Part shown: piece by piece, positions 10,443-17,641 of the stretch
Layout: each line of letters opens with the position of its first letter
How positions within the stretch are numbered: the first letter of the stretch is position 1
NCBI GenBank assembly: GCA_035637315.1
Contig: DASPXK010000167.1
Coordinates: forward strand, 1 to 17,662
Direction: 5' to 3'
Source of the DNA: DASPXK01 sp035637315
GTDB lineage: Bacteria > Chloroflexota > UBA6077 > JACCZL01
DNA length: 17,662 bases
The notes under the pieces: generated by a model
What the model was told of the DNA's origin: nothing
Database searches by the model: none
The model's input: the letters and a program-made list of their open reading frames with translations, nothing else
Translations under genes and position numbers: made by a program

Positions 10443-12983
10443 ATGGCGATCGAGGAGAATGGCGGGCCGCGCCGGCGGGCCGCGACGAGACGGGCAGCTC
10501 GGGTTCGAGCTGCCAAGGCTTCCAACGGGGAGGCCGCCGCAGCCAACGACCTCCAATGGGTCGAAGCGGCAGGCCCGGGCGAGTCGACCGAGGACGGGCT
10601 GGGCGGCAGCGGGGCCGCCTGGACGGGCTCCGACGGGACGTTGTCGCTGCTGCCGATGTTGTCGCCTGTCGGCGACCTGCAGCCACCCGCACCAGCTGGC
10701 GCGCTCAAAGTCCTGTCGAGCACAACCGGGTGGATCAGTTATCGCTACTCCGGCATGCGGCGTCAGCCCGACCTGGCGCGTGGGATCGAATCGGCGCTGC
10801 GCCAATTGTCGGGCGTGCGGAGTGCCCAGGTCAAGCCGCTGACCGGCCGCATCAGGGTCCGCTTCGATCCGCGCCGCGTCCGATCGGACCAGATCGACTT
10901 CACCATCTTCTCGGCCGAGCCGATGGCCGCCAGCGAGGCCGTCGGCGAGGACGGCCACGCGGCCCCCACGGGCGATCTGTGCGACGACCCGGGCGGCCCG
11001 TGCTGCTACATCGGGCGCTCGCCGCTGGCGCTGGGGCTGGGCGCCGCGGAGCAAATGGCCGAGGAGACGCGCCAGCTCAACCTCCAGCGTCGACGGCTGG
11101 CGATCGGCGGCGCTGCGCTTGGCGGCCTACTGGCCGCGCGCGTGCTGCTGGGGGCGGCGGCGGCCGCCAATCCGCTGCTCACGTTGGCAGCCGCCGCGGC
11201 GACCATCTACTCCGGGTTGCCGCTGCTGCGAGACGGACTCCGCTCGCTGACCGGACGGTCGCCGCTCAGCCCGAACGCCCTGATCACAGCCGCGACCGCC
11301 GCCTCGCTGCTGCTCGGCGAGGGCATGACGGCCCTGGTCGTCATCTGGCTGCTGAACCTGGGCGCGATCCTGCAGATGGCGACCCAGTTCCGCACTCGAC
11401 GGGCGATCGAGAGCCTGCTGTCGATCGGCGAGCAGGAAGTGTGGCTGGTCAAGGATGGGGTCGAGATCAAGGTCCCGCTGGAATCTCTTCAGATCGGGGA
11501 CACGGTGGCGGTCTACGCCGACGAGAAAATTCCGGTCGACGGCGAAGTGGTCCACGGGACTGGCTCCGTCAACCAGGCGCTCATCACCGGCGAATCGATG
11601 CCCACCTATAAGACGCCAGGTGAGCAGGTCTACGCTGGGACCGTGCTGGAGCTTGGCTCGCTGCGAGTTCAGGCCACTGGCGTTGGCTCCGAGACGGCAG
11701 TCGGGCGGTTGATCGACCGCGTCGAGCAGGCCCGCCAGCTCCGGGCGCCGATCGAGACCGTCGCCGAGACGTTCTCGCGTCGATTCGTGCCGGTCTCGTT
11801 CGCGCTGGCCGCGCTCGTGTTCCTCGTCACGCGCGACATCCGGCGGGCCATGACCATGCTCGTGATCGCCTGCCCGTGCGCGGCTGGGCTGAGCACGCCG
11901 ACGGCTGTCACCGCGTCGATCGGCAACGCGGCTCGGCGCGGAGTACTGGTCAAGGGCGGTTCCAACCTCGAGGCGGCCGGTAAGCTCGACACGATCATCC
12001 TGGACAAGACCGGGACGCTCACGACGGGCAAGGCGAACGTCTCGCAGGTCCTGCCGCTCGACCCGGCCTATTCGCCACGCGAGCTAGTGCGGATTGCCGC
12101 GGCCGCCGAGTACCACTCCAAGCACCCGCTCGCGGCCGCCGTCCTGCGACACGCCAGAGAGCTGGCCGTGGAGGTGCCGGACCGATACGAACTGGAGACA
12201 CTGGCCGGAAGGGGGGTGCGTGCCGAGCTAGACGGACAACAGATCCTCGTCGGCAGCGATCGTCTGATGCGCGAATTCGGCGTCCCGCTACCGCCCGATG
12301 TGCCGAGCCAGCTGGTGCAGCTCCGCGAGGCCGGAGAGACCGTGCTCTGCATCGCGGTCGACGATCGGCTGATCGGTCTGATCGGGGTGAGTGACTCGGT
12401 CCGGCCGCAAGCGCATGAAGCGATCGCGATGCTGCATCGAGCCGGGCTCCGGCGGGTGCTGCTGTGCACCGGCGACAGCACCGAATCTGCCAGGATCGTG
12501 GCTGGCCAGCTCGGGCTGACCGAGTACCGCGGCGAGTTCATGCCGGACGACAAGTTCAAGCTGGTCGAGGAGCTGAAGGCGGCCGGCCACAAGGTCGCGA
12601 TGGTCGGCGACGGCATCAACGACGCGCCGGCCCTCGCGCTCGCGGACGTGGGGATCGCCATGGGCACGGCCGGCTCGGACGTCGCGATCGAGGCGGCCGA
12701 CATCTCGCTGGCCGGCGACGACCTGCGCGACGTGGCGACGGTCCTCGACTTGAGTCGGCACACGTTGGCGGTGGTCAAGCAGAACTATGGCCTGGCGCTC
12801 GGGGTGAATTCGGCCGGCATCGTGGTTGGCGCGGCCGGGGCCTTGAGCCCGATCCTGGCGGCCGTGCTCCACAACCTGAGCACGATCACCGTCGTGGCGA
12901 ACTCGGGTCGGCTGATCGGTTACCAGCCGCCGGCGGCCCGCCTGAACGGCCAGAACGCCGAGCGCAAGGCATTGACCGGCTAA
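10443..12983 (+). CDS. P1B-type metal-exporting ATPase, CtpC-like
   Basis: 846 residues, inner membrane. An unusual 85-residue Arg/Ala-rich, probably disordered N-terminus precedes an HMA-like fold (about 88-148, GWISYRYSGMRR to RIRVRFDPRR) without CxxC, as in mycobacterial CtpC. A Cys cluster C180, C187, C188 (LCDDPGGPCCY) lies before the first membrane helix. Pump motifs are intact: TGES 382-385 (actuator), CPC 477-479 in VIACPCAAGLSTPTAV (ion site), DKTGTLT with phosphorylated D521, HP 561-562, and GDGIND 722-727. TM8 carries HNLSTITVVANSGRL, typical of the CtpC/CtpV branch rather than CopA or ZntA, so Zn/Mn/Fe-type substrates are likelier than Cu. GAGAGGGA precedes the ATG. A promoter, a palindrome and a structured leader lie upstream. 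Export of excess metal is the inferred role. Confidence 0.93.
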   Translation: MAIEENGGPRRRAATRRAARVRAAKASNGEAAAANDLQWVEAAGPGESTEDGLGGSGAAWTGSDGTLSLLPMLSPVGDLQPPAPAGALKVLSSTTGWISYRYSGMRRQPDLARGIESALRQLSGVRSAQVKPLTGRIRVRFDPRRVRSDQIDFTIFSAEPMAASEAVGEDGHAAPTGDLCDDPGGPCCYIGRSPLALGLGAAEQMAEETRQLNLQRRRLAIGGAALGGLLAARVLLGAAAAANPLLTLAAAAATIYSGLPLLRDGLRSLTGRSPLSPNALITAATAASLLLGEGMTALVVIWLLNLGAILQMATQFRTRRAIESLLSIGEQEVWLVKDGVEIKVPLESLQIGDTVAVYADEKIPVDGEVVHGTGSVNQALITGESMPTYKTPGEQVYAGTVLELGSLRVQATGVGSETAVGRLIDRVEQARQLRAPIETVAETFSRRFVPVSFALAALVFLVTRDIRRAMTMLVIACPCAAGLSTPTAVTASIGNAARRGVLVKGGSNLEAAGKLDTIILDKTGTLTTGKANVSQVLPLDPAYSPRELVRIAAAAEYHSKHPLAAAVLRHARELAVEVPDRYELETLAGRGVRAELDGQQILVGSDRLMREFGVPLPPDVPSQLVQLREAGETVLCIAVDDRLIGLIGVSDSVRPQAHEAIAMLHRAGLRRVLLCTGDSTESARIVAGQLGLTEYRGEFMPDDKFKLVEELKAAGHKVAMVGDGINDAPALALADVGIAMGTAGSDVAIEAADISLAGDDLRDVATVLDLSRHTLAVVKQNYGLALGVNSAGIVVGAAGALSPILAAVLHNLSTITVVANSGRLIGYQPPAARLNGQNAERKALTG

Positions 12984-12994
12984 CCGTCAATGCC
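12968..12994 (+). terminator. Hairpin across the stop codon of the P-ATPase gene
   Basis: GGCATTGAC (12968-12976) and GTCAATGCC (12986-12994) pair perfectly, with the TAA stop in the 9-base loop. No T-run follows, so it may be a weak terminator or 3'-end protector separating this gene from the zur-like gene. Confidence 0.45.
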
Positions 12995-13046
12995 CTGTGC
13001 GTGGGCCAGCTTGAATCTATGTGCCCAGTCGGTTAGCATGCGCGCG

Positions 13047-13074
13047 TTGTTGCATTGGACGGGCAGTCTAACGA
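13047..13074 (+). promoter_or_regulatory. Candidate promoter of the zur-like gene
   Basis: TTGTTG (13047-13052), 16 bases, TAACGA (13069-13074). A moderate match. A wider GTTAG/CTAAC inverted pair (13032-13036, 13068-13072) brackets it. Confidence 0.35.
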
Positions 13075-13155
13075 AGTTGACGGGATGTGAACGTGTTTGG
13101 GACAATCATGGAGCCAGACCTCATCACCTGGCCGGTGGCCGAGGAGAGAGTTGGA

Positions 13156-13590
13156 GTGGCTGACGCCGCACAGATCATCGGTCGGCTGACGAGCGAGGGC
13201 CATCGGCTGACGATGCCCCGCCAGGCGATCATCAAGTTGGTGGCGCCTCGCCATGACCACTTCAGCGCCCAGGAAGTCTGGGACGAAGTTCGCGACCAGC
13301 ACACCGGTATCGGACGGGCAACCGTCTTCCGTACGCTGGACTTGCTGGCCGAGCTCGGGGTGCTGAACCGGATCCATACCGGCGATGGCTGTCACCGCTA
13401 CACGGTCTGCGAGACGCGTCACCACCATCACCTGATGTGCGTGCAATGTGGTACCGTGACGGCGCTCGAGGCAGCGGGGATCGAGCAACAGATTCGGCGG
13501 ATGGCCGGCGAGGCCGGCTTCGAAGTCCTTACACACCACCTGGAGCTGATCGGACGCTGCGCGAGCTGCCGCAAGCGTCCCGCGGGCTGA
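13156..13590 (+). CDS. Fur-family metalloregulator, Zur-like
   Basis: 144 residues from GTG 13156, a typical Fur-family length; GAGGAGAG about 8 bases upstream favours this start over ATG 13108 or GTG 13087, which are in frame. The DNA-binding domain runs from EGHRLTMPRQAII through GIGRATVFRTLDLLAELGVL. The dimer domain has the two structural zinc pairs C95-C98 (CVQC) and C135-C138 (CASC). The sensory site resembles Zur, not Fur: a Cys at 85 shortly before a His tract (VCETRHHHHLMC), with the same Cys-to-second and fourth His spacing (+5 and +7) that I recall for M. tuberculosis Zur (C76, H81, H83). The equivalent of its D62 is Asn here. It precedes the metal ABC transporter genes and is the likely regulator of the 6-3-6 palindromes. 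Confidence 0.88.
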   Translation: MADAAQIIGRLTSEGHRLTMPRQAIIKLVAPRHDHFSAQEVWDEVRDQHTGIGRATVFRTLDLLAELGVLNRIHTGDGCHRYTVCETRHHHHLMCVQCGTVTALEAAGIEQQIRRMAGEAGFEVLTHHLELIGRCASCRKRPAG

Positions 13591-13617
13591 CGGCGTCGGC
13601 CGGGCGATTCGGTCTAA

Positions 13618-13639
13618 CGGGGCGGTGGCCCCGCTTTTT
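13618..13639 (+). terminator. Rho-independent terminator after the zur-like gene
   Basis: CGGGGC-ggtg-GCCCCG followed by CTTTTT is a textbook intrinsic terminator, 28 bases after the regulator's stop and 37 before the ABC ATPase start. It separates regulator from transporter expression, or allows partial read-through. Confidence 0.85.
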
Positions 13640-13651
13640 AGAGGCCACTGG

Positions 13652-13666
13652 TGATACTCGATCTCG
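13652..13666. promoter_or_regulatory. Weak Zur-type site before the ABC transporter operon
   Basis: TGATACTCGATCTCG matches 10 of 12 specified positions of the TGARAYNNNRTYTCA pattern drawn from 955 and 3635, but its own arms pair poorly. It lies just after the terminator and just before the ribosome site of the ABC ATPase, with no convincing -35 box. Confidence 0.3.
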
Positions 13667-13675
13667 GGAGGGACT

Positions 13676-14560
13676 GTGGTAGCATCGGCGAATCCTCGTC
13701 GCGACGCGGACGCAGGGCGGCTGACCCTGAGCGCGGGCGCGGCGCGAGCTGACGGAACCGATTCTCCCAACGGCTTAGTGGTCAATCTCAGCAGCGTGAC
13801 GGCTGGCTACCGCCGGCGGGTGGCGCTCGAGAACGTCTCGCTCTCTGTCCCGGCGGGGGCCATGCTCGCGCTGATCGGGCCAAACGGGAGCGGCAAGTCC
13901 ACCCTGCTCAAGCTGCTGCTCGGCCTGCTGAGCCCGTGGTCGGGAACGGTGAGCGTACTCGGCGAGACGCCCCGTGCTTCGCGGGTACGGGTTGGTTACG
14001 TCCCCCAGGCGGCAGCCGGCGACTGGAACTTTCCAGCCACCGTTGGCGAGGTGGTCATGATGGGCCGCTACGGGAGACTAGGCTTGTTCCGTCGTCCCAC
14101 CCGCGCCGACCGCGAGGCGGTCAGCCGAGCGCTCGAGCGGGTGGGGATGGCCGAGCGGATCGGGGATCAGGTGGGCGAGCTGTCGGGCGGCCAGCAGCAG
14201 CGGACGTTCGTGGCGCGTGCCCTCGTCCAGGAGCCCAGGATCCTGCTTCTCGACGAGCCGCTGTCGGGCGTGGACGCGGTCACGGAGCAGGACGTCTACG
14301 CGTTGCTCCGGCAGCTTCGCGATACCGGCGTGACGGTCCTGTTCACCACCCATAACCTGTCGACCGTGGCCCAGCACTTCGACATGGCGCTCTTCCTGAA
14401 CCGGCGGCTGATCGCGGTCGGGCCCCCGCACGAGGTGTTCAACGAACACAACTTGCGGGCCGCCTACGGCCCGAGCATGGCGCTCGTCAAGATCGGCGAT
14501 CGGTACTTCGCCGTCGACACCGGCGACCACCACGCCGAGAGTGGGAGCCCGCATGGCTGA
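13676..14560 (+). CDS. Metal ABC transporter ATP-binding protein (ZnuC/MntB type)
   Basis: 294 residues, cytoplasmic ATPase that powers an ABC-3 metal importer. Walker A GPNGSGKST (68-76), Q-loop in VGYVPQ, signature LSGGQQQR (169-176), Walker B ILLLDEP (D193, E194) and the switch His in FTTHNLS are all present. MMGRYGRLG after the Q-loop is typical of the zinc/manganese branch. The first 35 residues are a low-complexity extension that may be untranslated if an internal start is used; GTG 13676 has GGAGGG only 3 bases away, which is tight. The C-terminus (GDHHAESGSPHG) is His-bearing. The stop overlaps the permease start by 8 bases. The zur-like gene lies upstream beyond a terminator. Confidence 0.93.
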   Translation: MVASANPRRDADAGRLTLSAGAARADGTDSPNGLVVNLSSVTAGYRRRVALENVSLSVPAGAMLALIGPNGSGKSTLLKLLLGLLSPWSGTVSVLGETPRASRVRVGYVPQAAAGDWNFPATVGEVVMMGRYGRLGLFRRPTRADREAVSRALERVGMAERIGDQVGELSGGQQQRTFVARALVQEPRILLLDEPLSGVDAVTEQDVYALLRQLRDTGVTVLFTTHNLSTVAQHFDMALFLNRRLIAVGPPHEVFNEHNLRAAYGPSMALVKIGDRYFAVDTGDHHAESGSPHG

Positions 14561-15440
14561 GGTCACTCGCTTCCTCTTAGAACCGTACCAGTTCGCGTTC
14601 ATGCAGCGGGCGTTGGCCTCGACCGTGATCGTCGGGGTGCTGTGTGCCGTCATCGGCGCATTCGTGGTCTGGAAGGGGCTGGCGTTTATCGGTGATGCGC
14701 TGGCCCACTCGTCGTTTGCCGGCGTGGCCATCGCGTTCGTGTTCGGCCGCAGCATCTACCTCGGCGCGGCGATCGCCGCCGTCGTCACAGCCCTCTCGAT
14801 CGCGTTTGTCAGTCGGCGCTCACGGCTCAGCTTTGACACGTCGATCGGGGTGGTGTTCTCGTTCGCGTTCTCGCTCGGCATCGTGGTGATGAGCCGAGTC
14901 CGTAATTACACGGTCGACTTGATGGGATTCGTGTTTGGCAACGTGCTCGGAGTCGGGGTGGAAGATCTGGTCCTCATCTCCATGGCCGGCGTAGTGGTGA
15001 TTGGCCTCATCGTGCTCCTCTACAAGGAGCTGTTTTTCGTAGCCTTCGACCCGGTCATGGCCGAGGCCAGCGGCCTGCCGGTGGCCGCGCTCCAGTACCT
15101 GTTGCTGGCGATGCTCGGCGTCACCGTTGTCGTCTCGATGAAGGCGATCGGGATCGTCCTGGTCGTGGCGATGCTCGTCACGCCGGCCGCGACAGCCTCG
15201 CTGTTGACCCGCCGCTTCCATCGGATCATGCTGGTCGGCTCGGCGCTGTCGGTAGTATCGTCGGTGCTGGGTCTATATCTCTCGTTCTACGCCAACGTCG
15301 CCTCGGGAGGCGCGATCGTATTTGTGAGCACCACGTTCTTCCTGTTCGTGCTCGGATGGGCGGCCGTTACGGCCCGCCTGGCGAGGCTGACTCGCCTCGC
15401 GCCTGAGGAGTCGACCGCGCCGATCGCGGAGGCCGCCTGA
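14553..15440 (+). CDS. Metal ABC transporter permease (ABC-3 family, ZnuB/MntC type)
   Basis: 295 residues with eight or nine membrane helices. Family marks include GAFVVWKGLAFIGDALAHSS near the start, which is the highly conserved ABC-3 signature, DTSIGVVFSFAFSLGIVVMS, GNVLGVG, and DPVMAEASGLPVAALQYLLL followed by VAMLVTPAATASLLT. ATG 14553 is chosen over GTG 14541 because GGGAG is correctly placed and it overlaps the ATPase stop by 8 bases, so the two are coupled. The binding protein is not here; the one at 1-889 is the nearest candidate. Zinc or manganese import is expected. Confidence 0.94.
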   Translation: MAEVTRFLLEPYQFAFMQRALASTVIVGVLCAVIGAFVVWKGLAFIGDALAHSSFAGVAIAFVFGRSIYLGAAIAAVVTALSIAFVSRRSRLSFDTSIGVVFSFAFSLGIVVMSRVRNYTVDLMGFVFGNVLGVGVEDLVLISMAGVVVIGLIVLLYKELFFVAFDPVMAEASGLPVAALQYLLLAMLGVTVVVSMKAIGIVLVVAMLVTPAATASLLTRRFHRIMLVGSALSVVSSVLGLYLSFYANVASGGAIVFVSTTFFLFVLGWAAVTARLARLTRLAPEESTAPIAEAA

Positions 15441-15441
15441 G

Positions 15442-15456
15442 AGAGATCCGGTCTCC
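15442..15456. promoter_or_regulatory. Weak Zur-type site upstream of the second ZIP-like gene
   Basis: AGAGATCCGGTCTCC fits 10 of 12 specified positions of the TGARAYNNNRTYTCA pattern with GAGA/TCTC arms intact. It lies in the 52-base gap between the ABC permease and the ZIP-like gene; no promoter was recognised beside it. Confidence 0.3.
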
Positions 15457-15492
15457 TGCGGGGGGCCGAGATCAGCCTGACGAGGAGCCAAG

Positions 15493-16218
15493 ATGAGTAG
15501 CGCGTTTCTCACGGTGCTTCTGTACACCACGGTGCCCGTGGTGGCCGCGTTCCTGGGCAGCGTCATCGCCGCCTACCGCGAGCTGAGCCCGAACCTGCGC
15601 AGCGCCATCCAGCACCTGGCGGCGGGCATTGTATTTGCGGTGGCGTCGGTCGAGATGTTGCCGGACGTCGAGAAGGGCAGTCCGGTGATGATTATCATCG
15701 GCTTCGCGGTCGGGGTGGCCGTGATGCTGGCCATAAAGAAATTCGGCCAGCGGCTCGAGGAGGCCGAATCTGGCGCGTCGAAATGGCCGACCGGGATGCT
15801 CGCGGCAGTCGGCGTGGACCGTGCGATCGACGGGCTGGTGCTGGGCATCGGCTTCGCGGCGGCGGCCAAGCTGGGCGTGATCCTGACGATCGGTATCAGC
15901 CTCGAGGTCCTCTTCGTGGCCGTGGCGATTGCCGCCACACTCAAAAAGAACGGCCTGGGGACCACGGCCGTCATCGCCACGCCGGTTGGGCTGTCTCTGT
16001 CGACCATGCTCTTCGCTATCATCGGGGCGGTCGCCCTCCAGGGTCTGTCGCCCGAGAACCTGGCGCCGGTCCTAGCGTTCGGGGCCGCGGCGCTGCTGTA
16101 TCTGGTGACCGAGGAGCTGTTGAGCGAGGCCCACGAGATCGCCGATACGATCTTTAGCACGACCATGTTTTTCGTCGGCTTCCTGGCCTTCCTCGTGCTC
16201 GACATGCTCACCGCATAG
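15493..16218 (+). CDS. ZIP-like membrane protein with altered metal site, paralogue 2
   Basis: 241 residues, seven or eight helices, closely similar in layout to the protein at 5437-6189: both have SAIQH-AxG-VFA, E-LPD, GIGFAA, ALLYLVTEELL-EAH and FFVGF. The TM4 motif is GVDRAIDGLVLGIGFA (D109 in place of His, D113 kept) and TM5 reads ISLEVLFVA (E138 in place of His). The loop has KWPTG and no His cluster. GAGGAG precedes the ATG. It is 52 bases downstream of the ABC permease, so it probably shares that transcript or is metal-regulated from 15442-15456. An acidic instead of imidazole site suggests a harder metal such as Mn or Mg, or reversed transport; both are inference. Confidence 0.85.
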   Translation: MSSAFLTVLLYTTVPVVAAFLGSVIAAYRELSPNLRSAIQHLAAGIVFAVASVEMLPDVEKGSPVMIIIGFAVGVAVMLAIKKFGQRLEEAESGASKWPTGMLAAVGVDRAIDGLVLGIGFAAAAKLGVILTIGISLEVLFVAVAIAATLKKNGLGTTAVIATPVGLSLSTMLFAIIGAVALQGLSPENLAPVLAFGAAALLYLVTEELLSEAHEIADTIFSTTMFFVGFLAFLVLDMLTA

Positions 16219-16256
16219 GGTCGGGACCTGGCCGAGTCGAGAGGGCGCGGCCACCC

Positions 16257-16286
16257 TTGACCCCGTCGGGCGGCCGACACTATCCT
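16257..16286 (+). promoter_or_regulatory. Promoter of the MgtC-family gene
   Basis: TTGACC (16257-16262), 18 bases, TATCCT (16281-16286). Near-consensus boxes, about 35 bases before the start codon. Confidence 0.55.
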
Positions 16287-16320
16287 ACCGCCGCCACCCC
16301 CAGCCCGAGACGAGGCGTGC

Positions 16321-16773
16321 ATGGAGCTCATTCCCAGCGGCCCCTGGCTCGAGATCACGGGCCGACTGGTGCTTGCCCTGATCCTCGGCGCGACAGTCGG
16401 GCTCGAGCGTGAGCTGCGGCGGAGTCCGGCCGGCCTGAGGACCTTTACCATGCTCTCGCTGGGAGCGTGCGTGTACATGCTGGTCAGTCTGGATACCACC
16501 AGGGTCGACGGCGTACGGGGCGATCCCGGTCGCGTGGCGGCTCAAGTCGTCACGGGCATCGGCTTCCTCGGTGGAGGCGTGCTATTCAGAGCCGGTGAGT
16601 CGGTCAGAGGACTCACGACCGCGGCTGGCTTGTGGGCGTCCGCCGCGCTCGGCCTGGCAGCCGGGGCCGGGCTCTACTTCATCGCGATCATGGGTGCCGT
16701 GCTGATGCTCTTCGTCTTCCACGGGCTTTGGCTGATCGAGCAAAGGTATGAGACCGGGGAGCACCTCGACTGA
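16321..16773 (+). CDS. MgtC/SapB family membrane protein
   Basis: 150 residues, four or five helices, covering only the MgtC membrane domain. The family marks are GLERELRRSPAGLRTFTMLS (residues 28-47), LGACVYMLVS and VTGIGFLGGGVLFRAGESV, followed by GLTTAAGLWASAALGLAAGA. No C-terminal ACT-like domain is present, as in many non-pathogen MgtC homologues. The family is linked to growth in low Mg and to inhibition of the F1F0 ATP synthase, and is not itself a proven transporter. GAGG lies before the ATG, and a clear promoter is at 16257-16286. It ends 6 bases from the convergent VapC gene. The exact role here is uncertain, but it fits a metal-stress island. Confidence 0.93.
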   Translation: MELIPSGPWLEITGRLVLALILGATVGLERELRRSPAGLRTFTMLSLGACVYMLVSLDTTRVDGVRGDPGRVAAQVVTGIGFLGGGVLFRAGESVRGLTTAAGLWASAALGLAAGAGLYFIAIMGAVLMLFVFHGLWLIEQRYETGEHLD

Positions 16774-16779
16774 GCCCGC

Positions 16780-17211
16780 TTAGGCATCGAACCGGGGGAC
16801 GACGGCATACCCCAGGGCGTGCGCGGCGCGCCTGAGCTCAGAGTCCCAGCAGGCGAAGGTGACCGCGTCCGGGCTCCCAAGCTCCTGGAGCGCTGCCAGA
16901 TGGACAGCATCATAGCCGCGTAATTGCATGCGCTCGGCGAGATCACCCGCGTCCCGCAGCAGCGGACGATCCAGCGTGACCTCGGACACGCCCTCCCAGA
17001 CGCGCTCTAGCGCCTGGACGATCCGATCGCGCAGGCCTGCGGCAATCCGGCCATCACGTATCGCCGCGGCTAGAGCGGCTCGCAGCTCGATGTATGCGAT
17101 TGCCGCGCTGCCGAGTAGTTCGGCACGTGCGGTGGTCGCGATCATCTCCTCGCTGCCATCCTCGTCCAGCAGAAGCTTCGCCAGGGCGCTCGTGTCCGCA
17201 TAGACGATCAC
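16780..17211 (-). CDS. vapC: VapC-type PIN-domain ribonuclease toxin
   Basis: 143 residues. The PIN fold starts MIVYADTSALAKLLL, and the four catalytic acids are in place: D6, E42 (AYIELRAAL), D101 (GYDAVHLAAL) and D123 (CWDSELRRAA). These coordinate Mg or Mn for RNA cleavage; VapC toxins cut tRNA or rRNA and block translation. It overlaps the antitoxin stop by 4 bases (17208-17211), the standard coupled order with the antitoxin first. All motifs are complete, so the toxin should be active. Target RNA unknown. Confidence 0.93.
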   Translation of the reverse strand: MIVYADTSALAKLLLDEDGSEEMIATTARAELLGSAAIAYIELRAALAAAIRDGRIAAGLRDRIVQALERVWEGVSEVTLDRPLLRDAGDLAERMQLRGYDAVHLAALQELGSPDAVTFACWDSELRRAAHALGYAVVPRFDA

Positions 17212-17477
17212 CGGCGCTGCTCGGCCACGTAATCCGTAGACGTCTTGGCGCCAGGCGTCATCCGAATCGGCCTGAGTAGGCGACGAGTCGGGTTCTTGTA
17301 GAGGAGCAGATTGGCATCAATCAAGTGCCGCACCGAGGCCGGTGGCGCGCCCGACGCCAACCGCTCGAGACGAGCCACTGGGGTTCCGCGGTCCGTGACG
17401 ACCACGGTCTCTCCATTTCGGACCAGGGCCAAGTAGTGGCTAAGCCGAAGCTTGAGCTCGCGAATGCCAACCCGCAT
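17208..17477 (-). CDS. vapB: Phd/YefM-type antitoxin of the VapBC pair
   Basis: 89 residues. The N-terminus MRVGIRELKLRLSHYLALVR then GETVVVTDRGTPVARLERL is the DNA-binding Phd/YefM fold. The C-terminal 35 residues (LLYKNPTRRLLRPIR and on) would wrap the toxin. The stop overlaps the toxin start (ATGA). No Shine-Dalgarno is visible before the ATG, and a 10-base palindrome abuts it, so a leaderless or very short leader is likely. Autorepression through that palindrome is expected. Confidence 0.9.
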   Translation of the reverse strand: MRVGIRELKLRLSHYLALVRNGETVVVTDRGTPVARLERLASGAPPASVRHLIDANLLLYKNPTRRLLRPIRMTPGAKTSTDYVAEQRR

Positions 17478-17487
17478 TGTAGCTACA
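17478..17487. promoter_or_regulatory. Palindromic operator of the toxin-antitoxin pair
   Basis: TGTAGCTACA is a perfect 10-base palindrome directly next to the antitoxin start codon, in the usual place for the autoregulatory site of Phd/YefM or VapB proteins. TACAAT overlaps it as a possible -10 box. Confidence 0.5.
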
Positions 17488-17586
17488 TTATGGCCTAAAT
17501 GTGTCTACCGTGCCAAGCTGCGTCGCAAAACGCTGGGGCCGACTCAGACGGCAAGCCTGGCCAATCCCGCCGACCGGCTGCCATCG

Positions 17587-17615
17587 TTGACCGAGCCGGC
17601 CGGAGCGACTATCGT
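17587..17615 (+). promoter_or_regulatory. Promoter of the gene leaving the right edge
   Basis: TTGACC (17587-17592), 17 bases, TATCGT (17610-17615). It precedes AGGGAG and the ATG at 17642. Confidence 0.45.
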
Positions 17616-17641
17616 ACGGCCAGTGTCTAGGGAGCTTGGAC

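Noticed and set aside
10556..11611. 351-residue open frame on the plus strand
   Set aside because: It overlaps the P-ATPase in another frame, is Arg/Gly-rich and has no motifs; a shadow of a real gene.
15573..16499. 308-residue open frame on the minus strand
   Set aside because: Opposite to the second ZIP-like gene and the MgtC gene, Ser/Thr/Arg-rich, no domain; shadow.
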